Assembly: GCA_024280295.1 (NCBI GenBank)
Contig: JAJRQK010000015.1
Location: forward strand, 1-64,000
DNA: 64,000 nucleotides
DNA from: Bacteroidota bacterium
Lineage (GTDB): Bacteria; Bacteroidota; Bacteroidia; Flavobacteriales_D; Crocinitomicaceae
Direction of reading: 5' to 3'
Within the stretch, counting starts at the first letter, position 1; each line of letters opens with the position of its first letter. Positions 45,820 through 55,802 of this stretch are shown one piece after another. The notes under the pieces are model-generated. The model searched no databases. It was not told the DNA's origin and saw nothing but the letters and a program-made list of their open reading frames with translations. The position numbers and the translations under genes were made by a program.

Positions 45820-47484
45820 ATGCAACAAAGTCGATTTTCACAGTTTATCAACACGAACAAGTACTTGCTTGTGTTTTCTGGTATTCTTGTCATTTACGGC
45901 TTCAATTTATTTATCGATGTTATGGATGTTGATGCAGCTCAATACGCGTCGATTTCAATGGAAATGTCACAAAATGGAAACTATTTAGAGGTTTATCATC
46001 GAAATATGGACTATCTCGATAAACCTCCACTTTCTTTTTGGATGTCCTCGGCAAGTTTCAGCCTTTTTGGATTGAGCAATTTTGCCTATAAACTTCCTGC
46101 ACTTTTACTTACTCTGCTTGGATTGTACAGCACATTTAGGTTTACGCAACTTTTTTACAGCAAGAAGACAGCCGTTTTTGCAATTCTGATATTAGCATCT
46201 ACTGAAGGAATGTTTTTGATGACGAACGATGTTAGAACGGATACAAGTTTACTCGCTTTCGTGATCTTCTCGATTTGGCAACTGATGCTTTTCGTGAGGC
46301 GAAATACATGGAAAAACCTCATCCTTGGGTTTATTGGCGTAGGATTAGCGATGCTCGCAAAAGGTCCAATCGGAATTGTTGTTGTTGCAGCAGCACTTGG
46401 AACGCACTTCATTATTAAACGTGAATGGAAGCACATATTTAAGTGGCAATGGATTGTAGGATTAGTCATTGTGGTGTTATTGCTTGCGCCTATGACTTAT
46501 GGATTGTACACACAATTTGATCTCCACCCTGAAAAAATTGTCTACGATTTGCAAGGTCCATCAGGCGTTGAGTTCTTCTATTGGACGCAAAGTTTCGGTA
46601 GAATTACTGGTGACAGCGCATGGCAAGATGATTCGGGCTTCTTCTTCTTTTTCCATTCGATTTTATGGGATTTTCAACCATGGATTCTGTATTTAGTCCT
46701 TGGGTTAGCAGCTGGAATCAGAGCATTTTTCAAGAAGATGAAATTTAACGGTCCTGAATATATCACACTCGGTGGATTTGTTGTTATCTTTTTTGCCTTA
46801 TCACTTTCGCAATTTAAACTTCCCCATTATATCTTTGTGACATTCCCATTTGCTGCTATTATTGCTGCCAACTACTTTGTCAAGATTACTGAGAAACAAC
46901 GTTGGATACTATATATTCAAGTATTTTTTAATGTCCTATTTTGGATTATCATCGTGATAGGATTGACAGCTTTATTTCCAGCAACTAATATTTTCCTGCC
47001 GATTGCATTAATAGGACTGTTTGCATTATCGTGGTATTTCTTTTTGAAACAGCGAGCGCTATCCAATCGGTTGTTTTTAAGCACAATTGCGACGATAATT
47101 GCATTTAATTTGCTGCTCGCATCACATTTTTATCCTCAATTGGTTGGTGATTATCAAGCTGGTGGAAGGGTAGGGCGAATGGTACTCAAAGAAGGCAAGG
47201 AATTGGATGAATTCGTTTACCTCGATCTTCATGACCACAGCATGGATTTCTACCGTGAAGGAATCATTGAAGGCATTAATATTTGGGATATTGAAGGATT
47301 AAAGTCAGGGGTTTGGATCTACACAAGCGAAGCAAGGTATCATGAAATCGTTAAAGATGGTCTTCCTTGTAAGTTCGTCAAAGAGTTTGATGATTTTCCA
47401 GTGACACAGTTAAAAATCCCATTTTTATATAAGGAAACAAGGGCTGAAACGGTGGAAAAGGTCTATTTGCTGGAAAGACTATAG
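45820..47484 (+). CDS. ArnT/PMT-like glycosyltransferase family 39
   Basis: 554 residues from the ATG at 45820 (a TTG three codons earlier is less likely). About 11-12 membrane helices. Loop 1 carries DVDAAQYASISMEM, equivalent to the catalytic acidic motif of PMT/ArnT enzymes, and loop 1 continues NMDYLDKPPLSFWM, a family signature. LAKGPIGIVVV is the second conserved block. These enzymes transfer sugars from polyprenyl phosphates to lipid A or proteins at the outer face of the inner membrane. The substrate is unknown. It is divergent from aspS. Confidence 0.9.
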   Translation: MQQSRFSQFINTNKYLLVFSGILVIYGFNLFIDVMDVDAAQYASISMEMSQNGNYLEVYHRNMDYLDKPPLSFWMSSASFSLFGLSNFAYKLPALLLTLLGLYSTFRFTQLFYSKKTAVFAILILASTEGMFLMTNDVRTDTSLLAFVIFSIWQLMLFVRRNTWKNLILGFIGVGLAMLAKGPIGIVVVAAALGTHFIIKREWKHIFKWQWIVGLVIVVLLLAPMTYGLYTQFDLHPEKIVYDLQGPSGVEFFYWTQSFGRITGDSAWQDDSGFFFFFHSILWDFQPWILYLVLGLAAGIRAFFKKMKFNGPEYITLGGFVVIFFALSLSQFKLPHYIFVTFPFAAIIAANYFVKITEKQRWILYIQVFFNVLFWIIIVIGLTALFPATNIFLPIALIGLFALSWYFFLKQRALSNRLFLSTIATIIAFNLLLASHFYPQLVGDYQAGGRVGRMVLKEGKELDEFVYLDLHDHSMDFYREGIIEGINIWDIEGLKSGVWIYTSEARYHEIVKDGLPCKFVKEFDDFPVTQLKIPFLYKETRAETVEKVYLLERL

Positions 47485-47615
47485 CACTAGGCCTATGGAA
47501 AGATCTCCTTCGATTCAACAAGAAACTTGTTGAAATAATTACATCAACAAAAGAAGCTTCGTTCAAGTTTAAGAATGTCTATAACTTTGATTTCGCACTT
47601 TGTGACTTTAATCAG

Positions 47616-47624
47616 TAAATTTGC
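47616..47624 (+). promoter_or_regulatory. -7 box upstream of the lamin-tail T9SS gene
   Basis: TAAATTTGC matches TAnnTTTGY, 42 bases before the ATG at 47667; TTTG elements upstream have non-ideal spacing (13 or 26). Confidence 0.4.
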
Positions 47625-47666
47625 GTACAATTACACTACTTAATCTTACACTGACAAATTTAAATT

Positions 47667-49448
47667 ATGAAAAAACTGCTACTAAGAAGGTATACAAGAA
47701 AAAGTATACAACTATCAATATTTAGCGTCATGACAATAATTCCATGGGCGGCAAATTCTCAATGTGACACTGCAAGCGTCACGTTTTCGATAGACAACCC
47801 AATCTCCTGTTTTGGCGATACAACCGGAGTCATCTCTTTTACACAGAATGTCGCTATGCCATTAATTATTACTGAGATAGATAGAAATAGTCCTGATTTC
47901 ATTGAGGTTCAAAATGTTTCCGCTTCGACTTTTGATGCTACTGGATACTACGTAGTAGTAAGCTCCGATTACACTAATATTAACATTGCTAACCAAACTG
48001 TCTGGAATTTATCAGGAATGCTACCGCCAGGTTGGATTGATTATAGAGATGATGCAGCAGGAGCCAATTATTGGGGAAACAATATTTTTTGGAATAGTGG
48101 CTCTGCTAGTTGGGCGGTAATTTGTGACCCAAGCAACAATGTGGTTGATGCAGTTTTTTGGGGGCATACTGCTGCTGCAATTGCAACATTTGCACCAATT
48201 GTTAACGGTAACACATTAACACTATCACCGTCTCAATGGATTGGTGATGGCTGGTCAGGAGGTTGTGGTACTGGTTCAATGACACGTTCAACAAATATTG
48301 AAAACAATGATTTAACAGATTGGACATGTAATATTGGTTCAACTGCCGGTGTAACAAACATCACTCTTATTCCTTCTAGCAATAGCTCTATCTCAAGTTA
48401 TGCTTGGAATACAGGTGCAACAACAAATCCAATTTCAGGATTGGGCGCGGGGACCTATGTACTAAGTTTTGTTGATTCTTTAGGATGCCCTGGGATGGAC
48501 AGCATTACGCTTGTCGAACCTCCAATGTTGTTAGGTACTTCTATGCTTACAGGTATTCTCTGTTTTGGAGATAGTACTGGTACAGCAACTACAGTAACAA
48601 GTGGGGGAACAGGCCCAATAGTGATTGATTGGGGAACAGCTAACCCTACAATGCTGCCAGGTGGGTATACGAGTTATACATTAACAGATTCTTTAGGCTG
48701 TTCGGTAATGGATAGCGTTCTAATTAATGAGCCCACTATTCTTTCAGGAGTAATTAGCGGTGGTACTGTTCCATGTTTTGGTGATACAACTGGAGGTGTG
48801 TTAAACCTAACTGCTTCAGGAGGAACCCCATCTTACACTTATCTTTGGAACACTGGAGATATGACAAGTTCTATTTCTGGTCTTGGTCTTGGAAGTTATT
48901 CTGTTACTGTTACTGACACCAATGGTTGTACAATTATGGTTTCTACCATGGTAACCGCTCCAACTCAATTAACAGTTTCTGGTACAACAACAGATGAAAC
49001 GATAGGTGCAGACGGGGCAATTGATATTACTGTTGCTGGAGGTACAAGCCCATATACTTATTCATGGACAAATGGTGCAGGTTCGGTTGAAGATCCCTCA
49101 GGATTAATCACAGGAAGCTATACTGTAACTGTAACTGATAGTAATGGCTGTACAATAATGGGTACATATATCGTTGGATCTCAGGTTGGGGTTGATGAGT
49201 TGTCATTGATTCATTTAAATGTTAACCCAAACCCGAATAACGGGACGTTTGATATTAGTGTTGATGGTGTTTCAGGGGGTTATGAACTAGTAATACTTAA
49301 TAGTCTTGGGAAAGTAGTTTTCTCAGACGATTTAAACGCAAATGGAATACATACGATTCGAACTAATTCATTAATGAGTGGTGTTTACTTTGTTCGCATC
49401 AATTCTGATCTTGGTAAGATCGTAGAAAGAATTGTAATCAATAAATGA
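47667..49448 (+). CDS. Lamin-tail/SprB-repeat surface protein with T9SS sorting domain
   Basis: 593 residues. Signal peptide at about 10-31 (SVMTIIPWAANSQC). Residues about 65-200 match the lamin-tail fold seen in bacterial surface proteins (MPLIITEIDRNSPDFIEVQN, VVDAVFWGHTA). At least four SprB-like repeats follow (PCFGDTTGGVLNLTASGGTP, SYTYLWNTGDMTSSISGL, YSVTVTDTNGCT). The C-terminus is T9SS type A (LNVNPNPNNGTFDI ... GVYFVRINSDLGK ... IVINK). The homologue SprB is a gliding adhesin, so a motility or adhesion role is plausible (inference). Confidence 0.88.
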   Translation: MKKLLLRRYTRKSIQLSIFSVMTIIPWAANSQCDTASVTFSIDNPISCFGDTTGVISFTQNVAMPLIITEIDRNSPDFIEVQNVSASTFDATGYYVVVSSDYTNINIANQTVWNLSGMLPPGWIDYRDDAAGANYWGNNIFWNSGSASWAVICDPSNNVVDAVFWGHTAAAIATFAPIVNGNTLTLSPSQWIGDGWSGGCGTGSMTRSTNIENNDLTDWTCNIGSTAGVTNITLIPSSNSSISSYAWNTGATTNPISGLGAGTYVLSFVDSLGCPGMDSITLVEPPMLLGTSMLTGILCFGDSTGTATTVTSGGTGPIVIDWGTANPTMLPGGYTSYTLTDSLGCSVMDSVLINEPTILSGVISGGTVPCFGDTTGGVLNLTASGGTPSYTYLWNTGDMTSSISGLGLGSYSVTVTDTNGCTIMVSTMVTAPTQLTVSGTTTDETIGADGAIDITVAGGTSPYTYSWTNGAGSVEDPSGLITGSYTVTVTDSNGCTIMGTYIVGSQVGVDELSLIHLNVNPNPNNGTFDISVDGVSGGYELVILNSLGKVVFSDDLNANGIHTIRTNSLMSGVYFVRINSDLGKIVERIVINK

Positions 49449-49537
49449 TTTTCAACTTACTAATCCCCGCTTTAATTTAATCGATAGAGTTCCCCTAGAC
49501 TTTGCCTTGGGTGTCGCGTATTGATATTCCTATATTT

Positions 49538-49745
49538 ATGAGTGAACACATCCACAAAAGTCATAACAAGAGCTTGCTTTTGTTATGACTTTTGTTTGTC
49601 CGATCAAATATAGAAGAAAAGTACTTAGTGATGATGTTTCTATCACCTTCAAAAAAGTATGTTTAGAGATTGAAGAGCGTTATGATTTTCATTTTTTTGG
49701 AAATCGGATTAGACGGTGATCACGCTCATTTTTTGATACAGAAAG
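49538..49745 (+). pseudogene. IS200/IS605-family TnpA relic
   Basis: Starts MSEHIHKSHNKSLLLL, then a stop, then in another frame FVCPIKYRRKVLSDDVSITF, KKVCLEIEERYDFHF, and after a third shift EIGLDGDHAHFLIQ. The HAH is the HUH catalytic motif of Y1 transposases. The C-terminal half with the catalytic Tyr is missing. A 14-base perfect inverted repeat (49556-49569/49580-49593) lies exactly where the first frame breaks. Confidence 0.85.
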
Positions 49746-50104
49746 GACTTACCTAGGATCAACAGTGATTGGAGTAAAACTTCTTTACCCTATGGCGCAA
49801 CTGAATCATTGGGGTTAGGTTATCGAGATTTTTTCAGTGCGGCTAATCATACTACGTCGCGCTTGTTTTTAGAAAATGAGCAATGTAAAAAGTACTACAA
49901 ACAAAAGCTTAGATACCTAATAAGTCAACTATTGGCATGGTGGCTTGGACAAATCAAGGGCAACAATGTGATCAATGGCTAGCCGATCACAACAACTGCG
50001 ATATTTTTATGTCATTACCAATGAATGGCGAATTTTTGATGGATAAATCGAAAGAAAAAGGAATCACACAACAACTTAAATTCATTAAGGATTGCAGTGA
50101 CTGA
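49746..50104 (+). pseudogene. C-terminal fragment of an unidentified gene, frameshifted
   Basis: An open stretch from 49746 to about 49980 (ATESLGLGYRDFFSAANH, EQCKKYYKQKLRYLISQLL) continues in another frame from 49937 (MVAWTNQGQQCDQWLADHNN, CDIFMSLPMNGEFLMDKSKE) to a stop at 50102-50104. Both parts look like coding sequence, so one frameshift near 49937 is likely. I do not recognise the family. It directly abuts the IS200 relic and the convergent radical SAM gene. Confidence 0.45.
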
Positions 50105-51052
50105 TTAAGCCCAAACCTTAGCTCCTTCAGAGCAATTTTGGCAAATTTCAATCTGATTTCTCCCCGTTAAAATTGCTTGTCGAAAAGTCATGTATTTTGG
50201 AGATTTCCAAATTTTGGAGAAATCATTTGATTCCAATGATCCCAAAACATGTTTCGCGTCTTTATCAAAACAACAAGGAACAACTTTCCCGTCCCATGTT
50301 AGTACACTTGAAGACCACATTCGCCAGCAGTGATTTCCTGTTTCTTGTTTTAGAACGTAAGTTCCATCACTTTTCATTTTATATCGCGCGTATTTTTCAT
50401 TGTTAGGCATTAATGAGTTACCATTTTTGTAATCGTATAGTTGTGCCGTTTTGATTCGAACTTCATCAATTCCTAGTTCTTTTCCAAGAACAAAAACTTG
50501 ATCTATCTCATGCTCATTTGGCTTCACTGCAAGAAATTGAAAAATTAAATGAGGTGTTTTTGATTTGAGTTTTTTCTTTGCTTTAATCAAATGCTTGGTT
50601 CCGCTTATCACTTTTTCAAGCTTGCCATTAATACGGTAGTTTTCATACGTTTTTTGAGTTAATCCATCAATAGAAATAATCAAACGATCAAGTCCAGATT
50701 TAACTATTTCCTTTGCCTTTATCTCATCGATAAAATGCGCATTGGTTGATGTTGAGGTATAAATCTTATGTTTTTTTGCAGATTTAATAAGATCCAAAAA
50801 TTGAGGATGCAAAAAAGGTTCACCTTGAAAATAGTAATTGATGTAAAATACTGATCGTCGCACTTGGGTCAGCATTTTTTCGTGCAAATTGAGATCTAGT
50901 TTCCCTGTAGGGCGAGTGAATTGCTTCAATCCACTAGGGCATTCTGGACATCCTAAATTACAAGCTGTTGTTGGTTCAATGCTCAAGCTATATGGAAGTC
51001 CAGATAATCTTGCCTTCCGAGAGATTCTCGATATCCAATAACTCCACTTCAA
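50105..51052 (-). CDS. Radical SAM/SPASM-domain protein
   Basis: 315 residues. The radical SAM cluster motif is C31-x3-C35-x2-C38 (TTACNLGCPECPSG). The SPASM region has CWRMWSSSVLTWDGKVVPCC and ICQNCSEG, supplying cysteines for auxiliary clusters. SPASM enzymes modify peptides or act as dehydrogenases, but a precursor peptide is not visible nearby. The start ATG at 51052 is preceded by the TPR-phosphatase gene, same strand, 92 bases upstream. It could be a cell-wall or lipid enzyme. Confidence 0.88.
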   Translation of the reverse strand: MKWSYWISRISRKARLSGLPYSLSIEPTTACNLGCPECPSGLKQFTRPTGKLDLNLHEKMLTQVRRSVFYINYYFQGEPFLHPQFLDLIKSAKKHKIYTSTSTNAHFIDEIKAKEIVKSGLDRLIISIDGLTQKTYENYRINGKLEKVISGTKHLIKAKKKLKSKTPHLIFQFLAVKPNEHEIDQVFVLGKELGIDEVRIKTAQLYDYKNGNSLMPNNEKYARYKMKSDGTYVLKQETGNHCWRMWSSSVLTWDGKVVPCCFDKDAKHVLGSLESNDFSKIWKSPKYMTFRQAILTGRNQIEICQNCSEGAKVWA

Positions 51053-51144
51053 GCGTAGTATGTTCCATCCCCGGTAAAAGGTTAGATGCTTGATAATATT
51101 GATATTGTCGGTAGTACTTGAGATGAATCAAATTTACGCAGAAA

Positions 51145-53298
51145 CTATGACACTCTCACTGCTATCACACAGACATCGTCGATTTGTTCTTCCTCACCTC
51201 GCCAGTCTTCGAAGTTTTTTTCAATTATTTTATGTTGATCCCCAATTAATTCCTGCTGTATTTTTAGCAAAAACTCCTTAAACGGCTTGGATTTGTATTT
51301 CTTCCCAAGTGGACCACCAAATTGATCGGCATATCCATCGGTTGACATAATTAATGTATCTCCCATGCAAAGTTCAACACTAACAGTTTTGAATGATTCT
51401 ATTTTTCCTGGGAAATGTCCAATTGGCATTTTGTTAGGAGGAACTTCCAAGAGGACGAAATTAAATTCAGGAAGATCAATGATTCTGCGAAATGGATTCA
51501 CGGTGAAACTTTCACGATTTCGAACAATCCAAAGCGGGTTATTTGCTCCAGCATAATGTAATATGTTTGATTCTTTCTCCCAAACGCAAAGACCAATGTC
51601 CATTCCATCTTTAGGCTGATCCTGACTGTTTTTTTCTAATGCTCTTAGGACTCTTTCTCTTAATCTATTCAGAATGTCACCTGGTTTTCGATGTCCTCCT
51701 TCTAGTATGATTTGATTTAGAAAGGAAGTTCCGAGTAGACTCATAAATGCTCCAGGAACACCATGTCCTGTACAATCAGCAACTGCCCAAATTCCTAGTT
51801 TTTTCTGAATATCATAATGTGCCCAATAAAAATCACCGCTCACAACATCTTTTGGTTTGAAAAGAATAAATCGGTGTGGTGAAATTTGCTTCCATGCTTC
51901 TTCATTACTGATCATGGCGCGTTGAATACGTTTTGCATAGGTGATACTATCTGTAATTTCGGAATGTTGCTTCTCTACGATTTGATTTTTTAGTTTGACT
52001 TGTTTGTTGCTTTTGTAAAGGAAGTAGATTCCAATTCCAACAAAAAGGAGAGCGATCCCAGAGAAGAGTAATAAAATGTCTCGGAAGTATATTTTTTCAT
52101 CATTTAGAGCCTTTTCAGTAAGTTTTTCTTTCACGCGCTGTAGTTCTGCTATCGAATCTGAGAACACTTTTTTTTCGATACGATAATTTTCTTCAGCACC
52201 TAAAGATTGCTCATTTAGGGCAAGCAAGTTCATGCTATCTTTATAAGCGTAGGCATACGATAGAAGAGCGTAGGCATCAGAGTATTCCCCCATTTCATAA
52301 TAGAGACTTGCACTCATCGCATTTGCTTCAACAAGGATAAGAAAACTCCTTGCCGAATCTGCATATAATAATGCCTTTTCTGATGCTTCCAGGGATTCAT
52401 CCAACCTCCCTAAATCGAATAAATTATACGATAAATTATGATACTGAATCGCAATACTTGTGAACGATTTTAGATTTTTACTTAAAGCTAAAGAGCGCTC
52501 GAAGTAGGCCATGCCTAATTCAGATTCTTTCTTTTCGAAGTAAACATTTGCAATATTGTTTAATAGATCGACCTCGATTTTAGAGTAGTTGATTGCCTCA
52601 GCCACTTTAAGTCCTTCTTCATAGTACACAAGTGCTTTATCATAATCCTCATCTCCTTTTGCAAGAATTCCTAGATTGTTTAAAGCTCCAGATAGACTTA
52701 TGGAATCATGGTATTTCCTGGAAGTTTTAAGTGCTTTTAATTGGTATTCCAATGCTTTCTTTCTATTTCCTGTTTGGCGAAAAGCGAGACCAATGTTTAC
52801 ATACCCAGATGCTGCGTCAGCTTTGTTCGTTTGTTCAGCGATAGAAACTGCCTTGAGATAAAAATTGATTGCATTATCATACTTTGTTTGATAATGGTAA
52901 ACGGTACCTTTGGATTCATAAGATTTAACAAGGAGTTTTCCTTTTGTAATTTTTTTCGATCTTAAAATACTTTCATCTACGAATATCATGGCAGAGTCAA
53001 ATTCGTTCAAATACAACTTCGCTCGACTTAAATTGTGTAGGCTCTCAATAGTACCTCTTGGATACTCTATCTTCTGTGAAATTTGATACGCTAAACGTGC
53101 ATATTTCTGTCCTTTTTCCGTATTGCGAAACATACTATCTTTTGCCGTTTGATTTAACTTGATCAGCATGGATGAGTCACGTATGGTGAATGACTTAGTC
53201 TTAATGGCACCAATTCTTTTCAAATAGGGATCTACTTGGGCATTACCCATATTCGAGATCATAAACAAAGAGAGGATTAACCCGAAAATTAATTTCAT
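51145..53298 (-). CDS. TPR-repeat membrane protein with SpoIIE-type PP2C phosphatase domain
   Basis: 717 residues. Signal peptide (IFGLILSLFMISNMGNAQ), then about eight TPRs (residues about 50-380; GYVNIGLAFRQTGNRKKALEY, ALNNLGILAKGDEDYDKALV). One membrane helix (about 405-427), a short coil, then a SpoIIE phosphatase domain (about 475-715) with metal-binding acidic residues in GDFYWAH, ADCTGHGVPGAFMS and STDGYADQFGG. It senses something outside and dephosphorylates a cytosolic protein, often an anti-sigma antagonist. No STAS partner is seen nearby. Confidence 0.9.
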   Translation of the reverse strand: MKLIFGLILSLFMISNMGNAQVDPYLKRIGAIKTKSFTIRDSSMLIKLNQTAKDSMFRNTEKGQKYARLAYQISQKIEYPRGTIESLHNLSRAKLYLNEFDSAMIFVDESILRSKKITKGKLLVKSYESKGTVYHYQTKYDNAINFYLKAVSIAEQTNKADAASGYVNIGLAFRQTGNRKKALEYQLKALKTSRKYHDSISLSGALNNLGILAKGDEDYDKALVYYEEGLKVAEAINYSKIEVDLLNNIANVYFEKKESELGMAYFERSLALSKNLKSFTSIAIQYHNLSYNLFDLGRLDESLEASEKALLYADSARSFLILVEANAMSASLYYEMGEYSDAYALLSYAYAYKDSMNLLALNEQSLGAEENYRIEKKVFSDSIAELQRVKEKLTEKALNDEKIYFRDILLLFSGIALLFVGIGIYFLYKSNKQVKLKNQIVEKQHSEITDSITYAKRIQRAMISNEEAWKQISPHRFILFKPKDVVSGDFYWAHYDIQKKLGIWAVADCTGHGVPGAFMSLLGTSFLNQIILEGGHRKPGDILNRLRERVLRALEKNSQDQPKDGMDIGLCVWEKESNILHYAGANNPLWIVRNRESFTVNPFRRIIDLPEFNFVLLEVPPNKMPIGHFPGKIESFKTVSVELCMGDTLIMSTDGYADQFGGPLGKKYKSKPFKEFLLKIQQELIGDQHKIIEKNFEDWRGEEEQIDDVCVIAVRVS

Positions 53299-53378
53299 AC
53301 AGTAGAAGTTGCGATGTTAAGATAGTGGATTTCATAAGATTGCTGATGTTTGGATGAAATAAATTTAACACGAAATCA

Positions 53379-53408
53379 TTGTTGTTTCCAAACATGAACT
53401 AGTTTTGT
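53379..53408 (+). promoter_or_regulatory. Promoter of the DUF5686 gene, abutting the start codon
   Basis: TTG at 53379-53381, 18 bases, TAGTTTTGT at 53400-53408. The predicted transcription start coincides with the ATG at 53412, suggesting a leaderless message. Confidence 0.5.
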
Positions 53409-53411
53409 GCT

Positions 53412-55802
53412 ATGACGCGACTTACATTATCACTTCTATTCAGTCTTATTTCGGTTCTATCTATTGGTCAACGATCTTTAGAAATTCGTGATGAGATTTT
53501 GGATCGATCGGTTCCTTTCGTAAAAGTATTTCCAGATGTTGGATCACCATTTTTGACGGATCTTGATGGAAGGATGCAACTTCCGGATAGCGTAACACAA
53601 TTTTATCTTCAGTCTTATGATTATGCCGATACTCTGATAATTGTAAGAGAAATTGCTGGTGGTATTATTTATTTGTCGACACCATCACAGGAAATTGAAG
53701 GTGTGGTAGTTGTTGCTGGGGAGAATCGTGCACATCGAATTATGCGATTGGTAATTAATAATCGAAAGAAAAATCATCCACTTGCCAATGATGCCTTTAC
53801 CTATAAAAGTTATAGTAAATTCATTTTTGATGTCAATCCAGATGGAGTAGCTGCGATACCTGACTCAAGTACAGATTCAACTTTGATTCAGATTAAAAAA
53901 TTCATGGGTAGTCAGCATCTTTTCCTAATGGAGAGTGTCTCAAAACGGGCATTCACTCCACCGTATCGCGACAAAGAGGAAATTATAGCCTATAAAGTAT
54001 CTGGGTTTAATGATCCAATGTTTTCGACTTTCGCGAATAGTTTTCAATCGTTTAGTTTCTATGAAAACCAATTTGATATTCTTGGAAAGCAATACATAAA
54101 CCCAATTGCCAGAGGTGGAATTCGACGTTATTTTTTCATTCTGGAGGATACAACACTGGTTGGAAATGATACAACATTCACGATTTCATTCCGCCCAAGG
54201 GTTGGGAAGAATTTTACAGGAATGAAGGGACAATTGTTTATTAACTCAAACGGGTATGCCATTGAAAAGGTTATTGCGGAACCATACAATGATTCAAGCG
54301 GAATGCAAATGAGAATTGTGCAGGAGTATGAATTCATTGATGGGATAAAGTGGTTTCCTGTGAAGTTGAGTACTGAGCTTGATTTGAAAAGCTTTACCAC
54401 CACTGGTAGTTTCTCGGATTTGTATATGCAGGGTAGAGGCAATTCTTACATCGAGGAGATTAAACTCAACCCAGAGATTAAAAAACGCTTTTTCAATAAT
54501 AATGTAACAATTGCAACTGCGGAAGATGCTGGAGAATTAGAAGATGGAGAGTGGAATACACTACGTAGATATGACATCACTGAAAAAGAAGTCAACACTT
54601 ACCATACAATTGATAGTCTATCCAAAGTGATGAATTTCGAGCGATTTCTTACGATAGCAAAGGTATTAGCTGACGGAAAGTTTCCTCTTGGGAAATATGC
54701 AAACCTTGATCTTAAGCGACTAATTAACTATAATCTCTACGAAAAATACCGATTTGGGGTTGGCTTGGAGACATCTCGAAAACTAATGAAACCAGTTCAA
54801 TTCGGCGGGTATTTTGCATGGGCAACTGGTGATAAACGGTGGAAATATGGTGGTCATGCAACCATCCATATCGCCAGAAAGCGAGGAATTCATTTAGACC
54901 TTAATTACCATCAAGACAACTTAGAGCGAGGAGAATATAAATTTCACGAGAGCCGCTCTTTGATCTCTAAGGATTCGTATCGAAACTTATTCATCTCGCA
55001 AATGGATGAGCAACGACTAGGTGAAGCAGTACTATCTTGGGATATCAAATCGAATATTGAACTGAAGCTCTTTGGGAATTACCAACGAATTTGGCACTCA
55101 GATGATTATGCGTATTTACTAAATCCGCAGCGTAGAATAGATCTTGCAGAAACGGGCGTCGAGTTGACATGGAATATCTTAGAAAAATCAATGATGCTTG
55201 GCAACAGAAAAGTTTCCCTTGGTAAAAAGTATCCGCAAATCAAGGTTAAAGCTATTCATGGTTGGAAAGGTTGGTTTGAAAGTGATTATGAATATACACG
55301 AATCAATGCTCAGGTAAGTCAAACAATTCCAGTACTAGGTATCGGGAAGTTTCATTGGAAAATAGCAGCTTCTAAACTTATTGGTAGTGTTCCTTTAACA
55401 CTTGCTTATAATGGAGATGGGACAGGTAAATTTTGGCTGATTTCGGCACCAAATACATTTGAAGCAATGCTGCCAGGGTCGTTTTACACAACATCTCAGT
55501 TAAGCTTCTTTACACGCTTTGATTTCAAGGCAATAGCAACAAAGGCAAAATGGAATGAACCTCGATTTGCACTTCATCATGCAATTGGAATCGGAGAATT
55601 TGAGAATAGAGAAGACCATCAATTAACCTTTGAAACGATGGATAATGGCTACTATGAAGCAGGGTTGATTTTGGATGGAATTATTACCACAAAAACCTCT
55701 TCTATTGGATTGGGAGCGTTTTACAAGTATGGACATTATTCGCGGCCTGAAGTTCTTGAAAATATAGTTCCAAAGATTGTGATATCGTTTAGATTAGAGT
55801 AG
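53412..55802 (+). CDS. DUF5686 outer-membrane protein with carboxypeptidase-regulatory-like domain
   Basis: 796 residues. Signal peptide 1-19 (LFSLISVLSIGQ). Residues about 20-95 are a short CarboxypepD_reg-like fold. Then comes the DUF5686 signature (LVINNRKKNHPLANDAFTYKSYSKF) and a long beta-barrel of aromatic strands to the C-terminal KIVISFRLE. DUF5686 proteins are TonB-plug-less barrels of unknown role in Bacteroidota, thought to assist cell-envelope transport. The promoter abuts the start. Confidence 0.9.
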   Translation: MTRLTLSLLFSLISVLSIGQRSLEIRDEILDRSVPFVKVFPDVGSPFLTDLDGRMQLPDSVTQFYLQSYDYADTLIIVREIAGGIIYLSTPSQEIEGVVVVAGENRAHRIMRLVINNRKKNHPLANDAFTYKSYSKFIFDVNPDGVAAIPDSSTDSTLIQIKKFMGSQHLFLMESVSKRAFTPPYRDKEEIIAYKVSGFNDPMFSTFANSFQSFSFYENQFDILGKQYINPIARGGIRRYFFILEDTTLVGNDTTFTISFRPRVGKNFTGMKGQLFINSNGYAIEKVIAEPYNDSSGMQMRIVQEYEFIDGIKWFPVKLSTELDLKSFTTTGSFSDLYMQGRGNSYIEEIKLNPEIKKRFFNNNVTIATAEDAGELEDGEWNTLRRYDITEKEVNTYHTIDSLSKVMNFERFLTIAKVLADGKFPLGKYANLDLKRLINYNLYEKYRFGVGLETSRKLMKPVQFGGYFAWATGDKRWKYGGHATIHIARKRGIHLDLNYHQDNLERGEYKFHESRSLISKDSYRNLFISQMDEQRLGEAVLSWDIKSNIELKLFGNYQRIWHSDDYAYLLNPQRRIDLAETGVELTWNILEKSMMLGNRKVSLGKKYPQIKVKAIHGWKGWFESDYEYTRINAQVSQTIPVLGIGKFHWKIAASKLIGSVPLTLAYNGDGTGKFWLISAPNTFEAMLPGSFYTTSQLSFFTRFDFKAIATKAKWNEPRFALHHAIGIGEFENREDHQLTFETMDNGYYEAGLILDGIITTKTSSIGLGAFYKYGHYSRPEVLENIVPKIVISFRLE

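Noticed and set aside
49556..49597. Strong hairpin taken at first as terminator of the lamin-tail T9SS gene
   Set aside because: It lies inside the coding region of an IS200/IS605 tnpA relic and its second arm breaks the frame, so it is better explained as a mutational palindrome.
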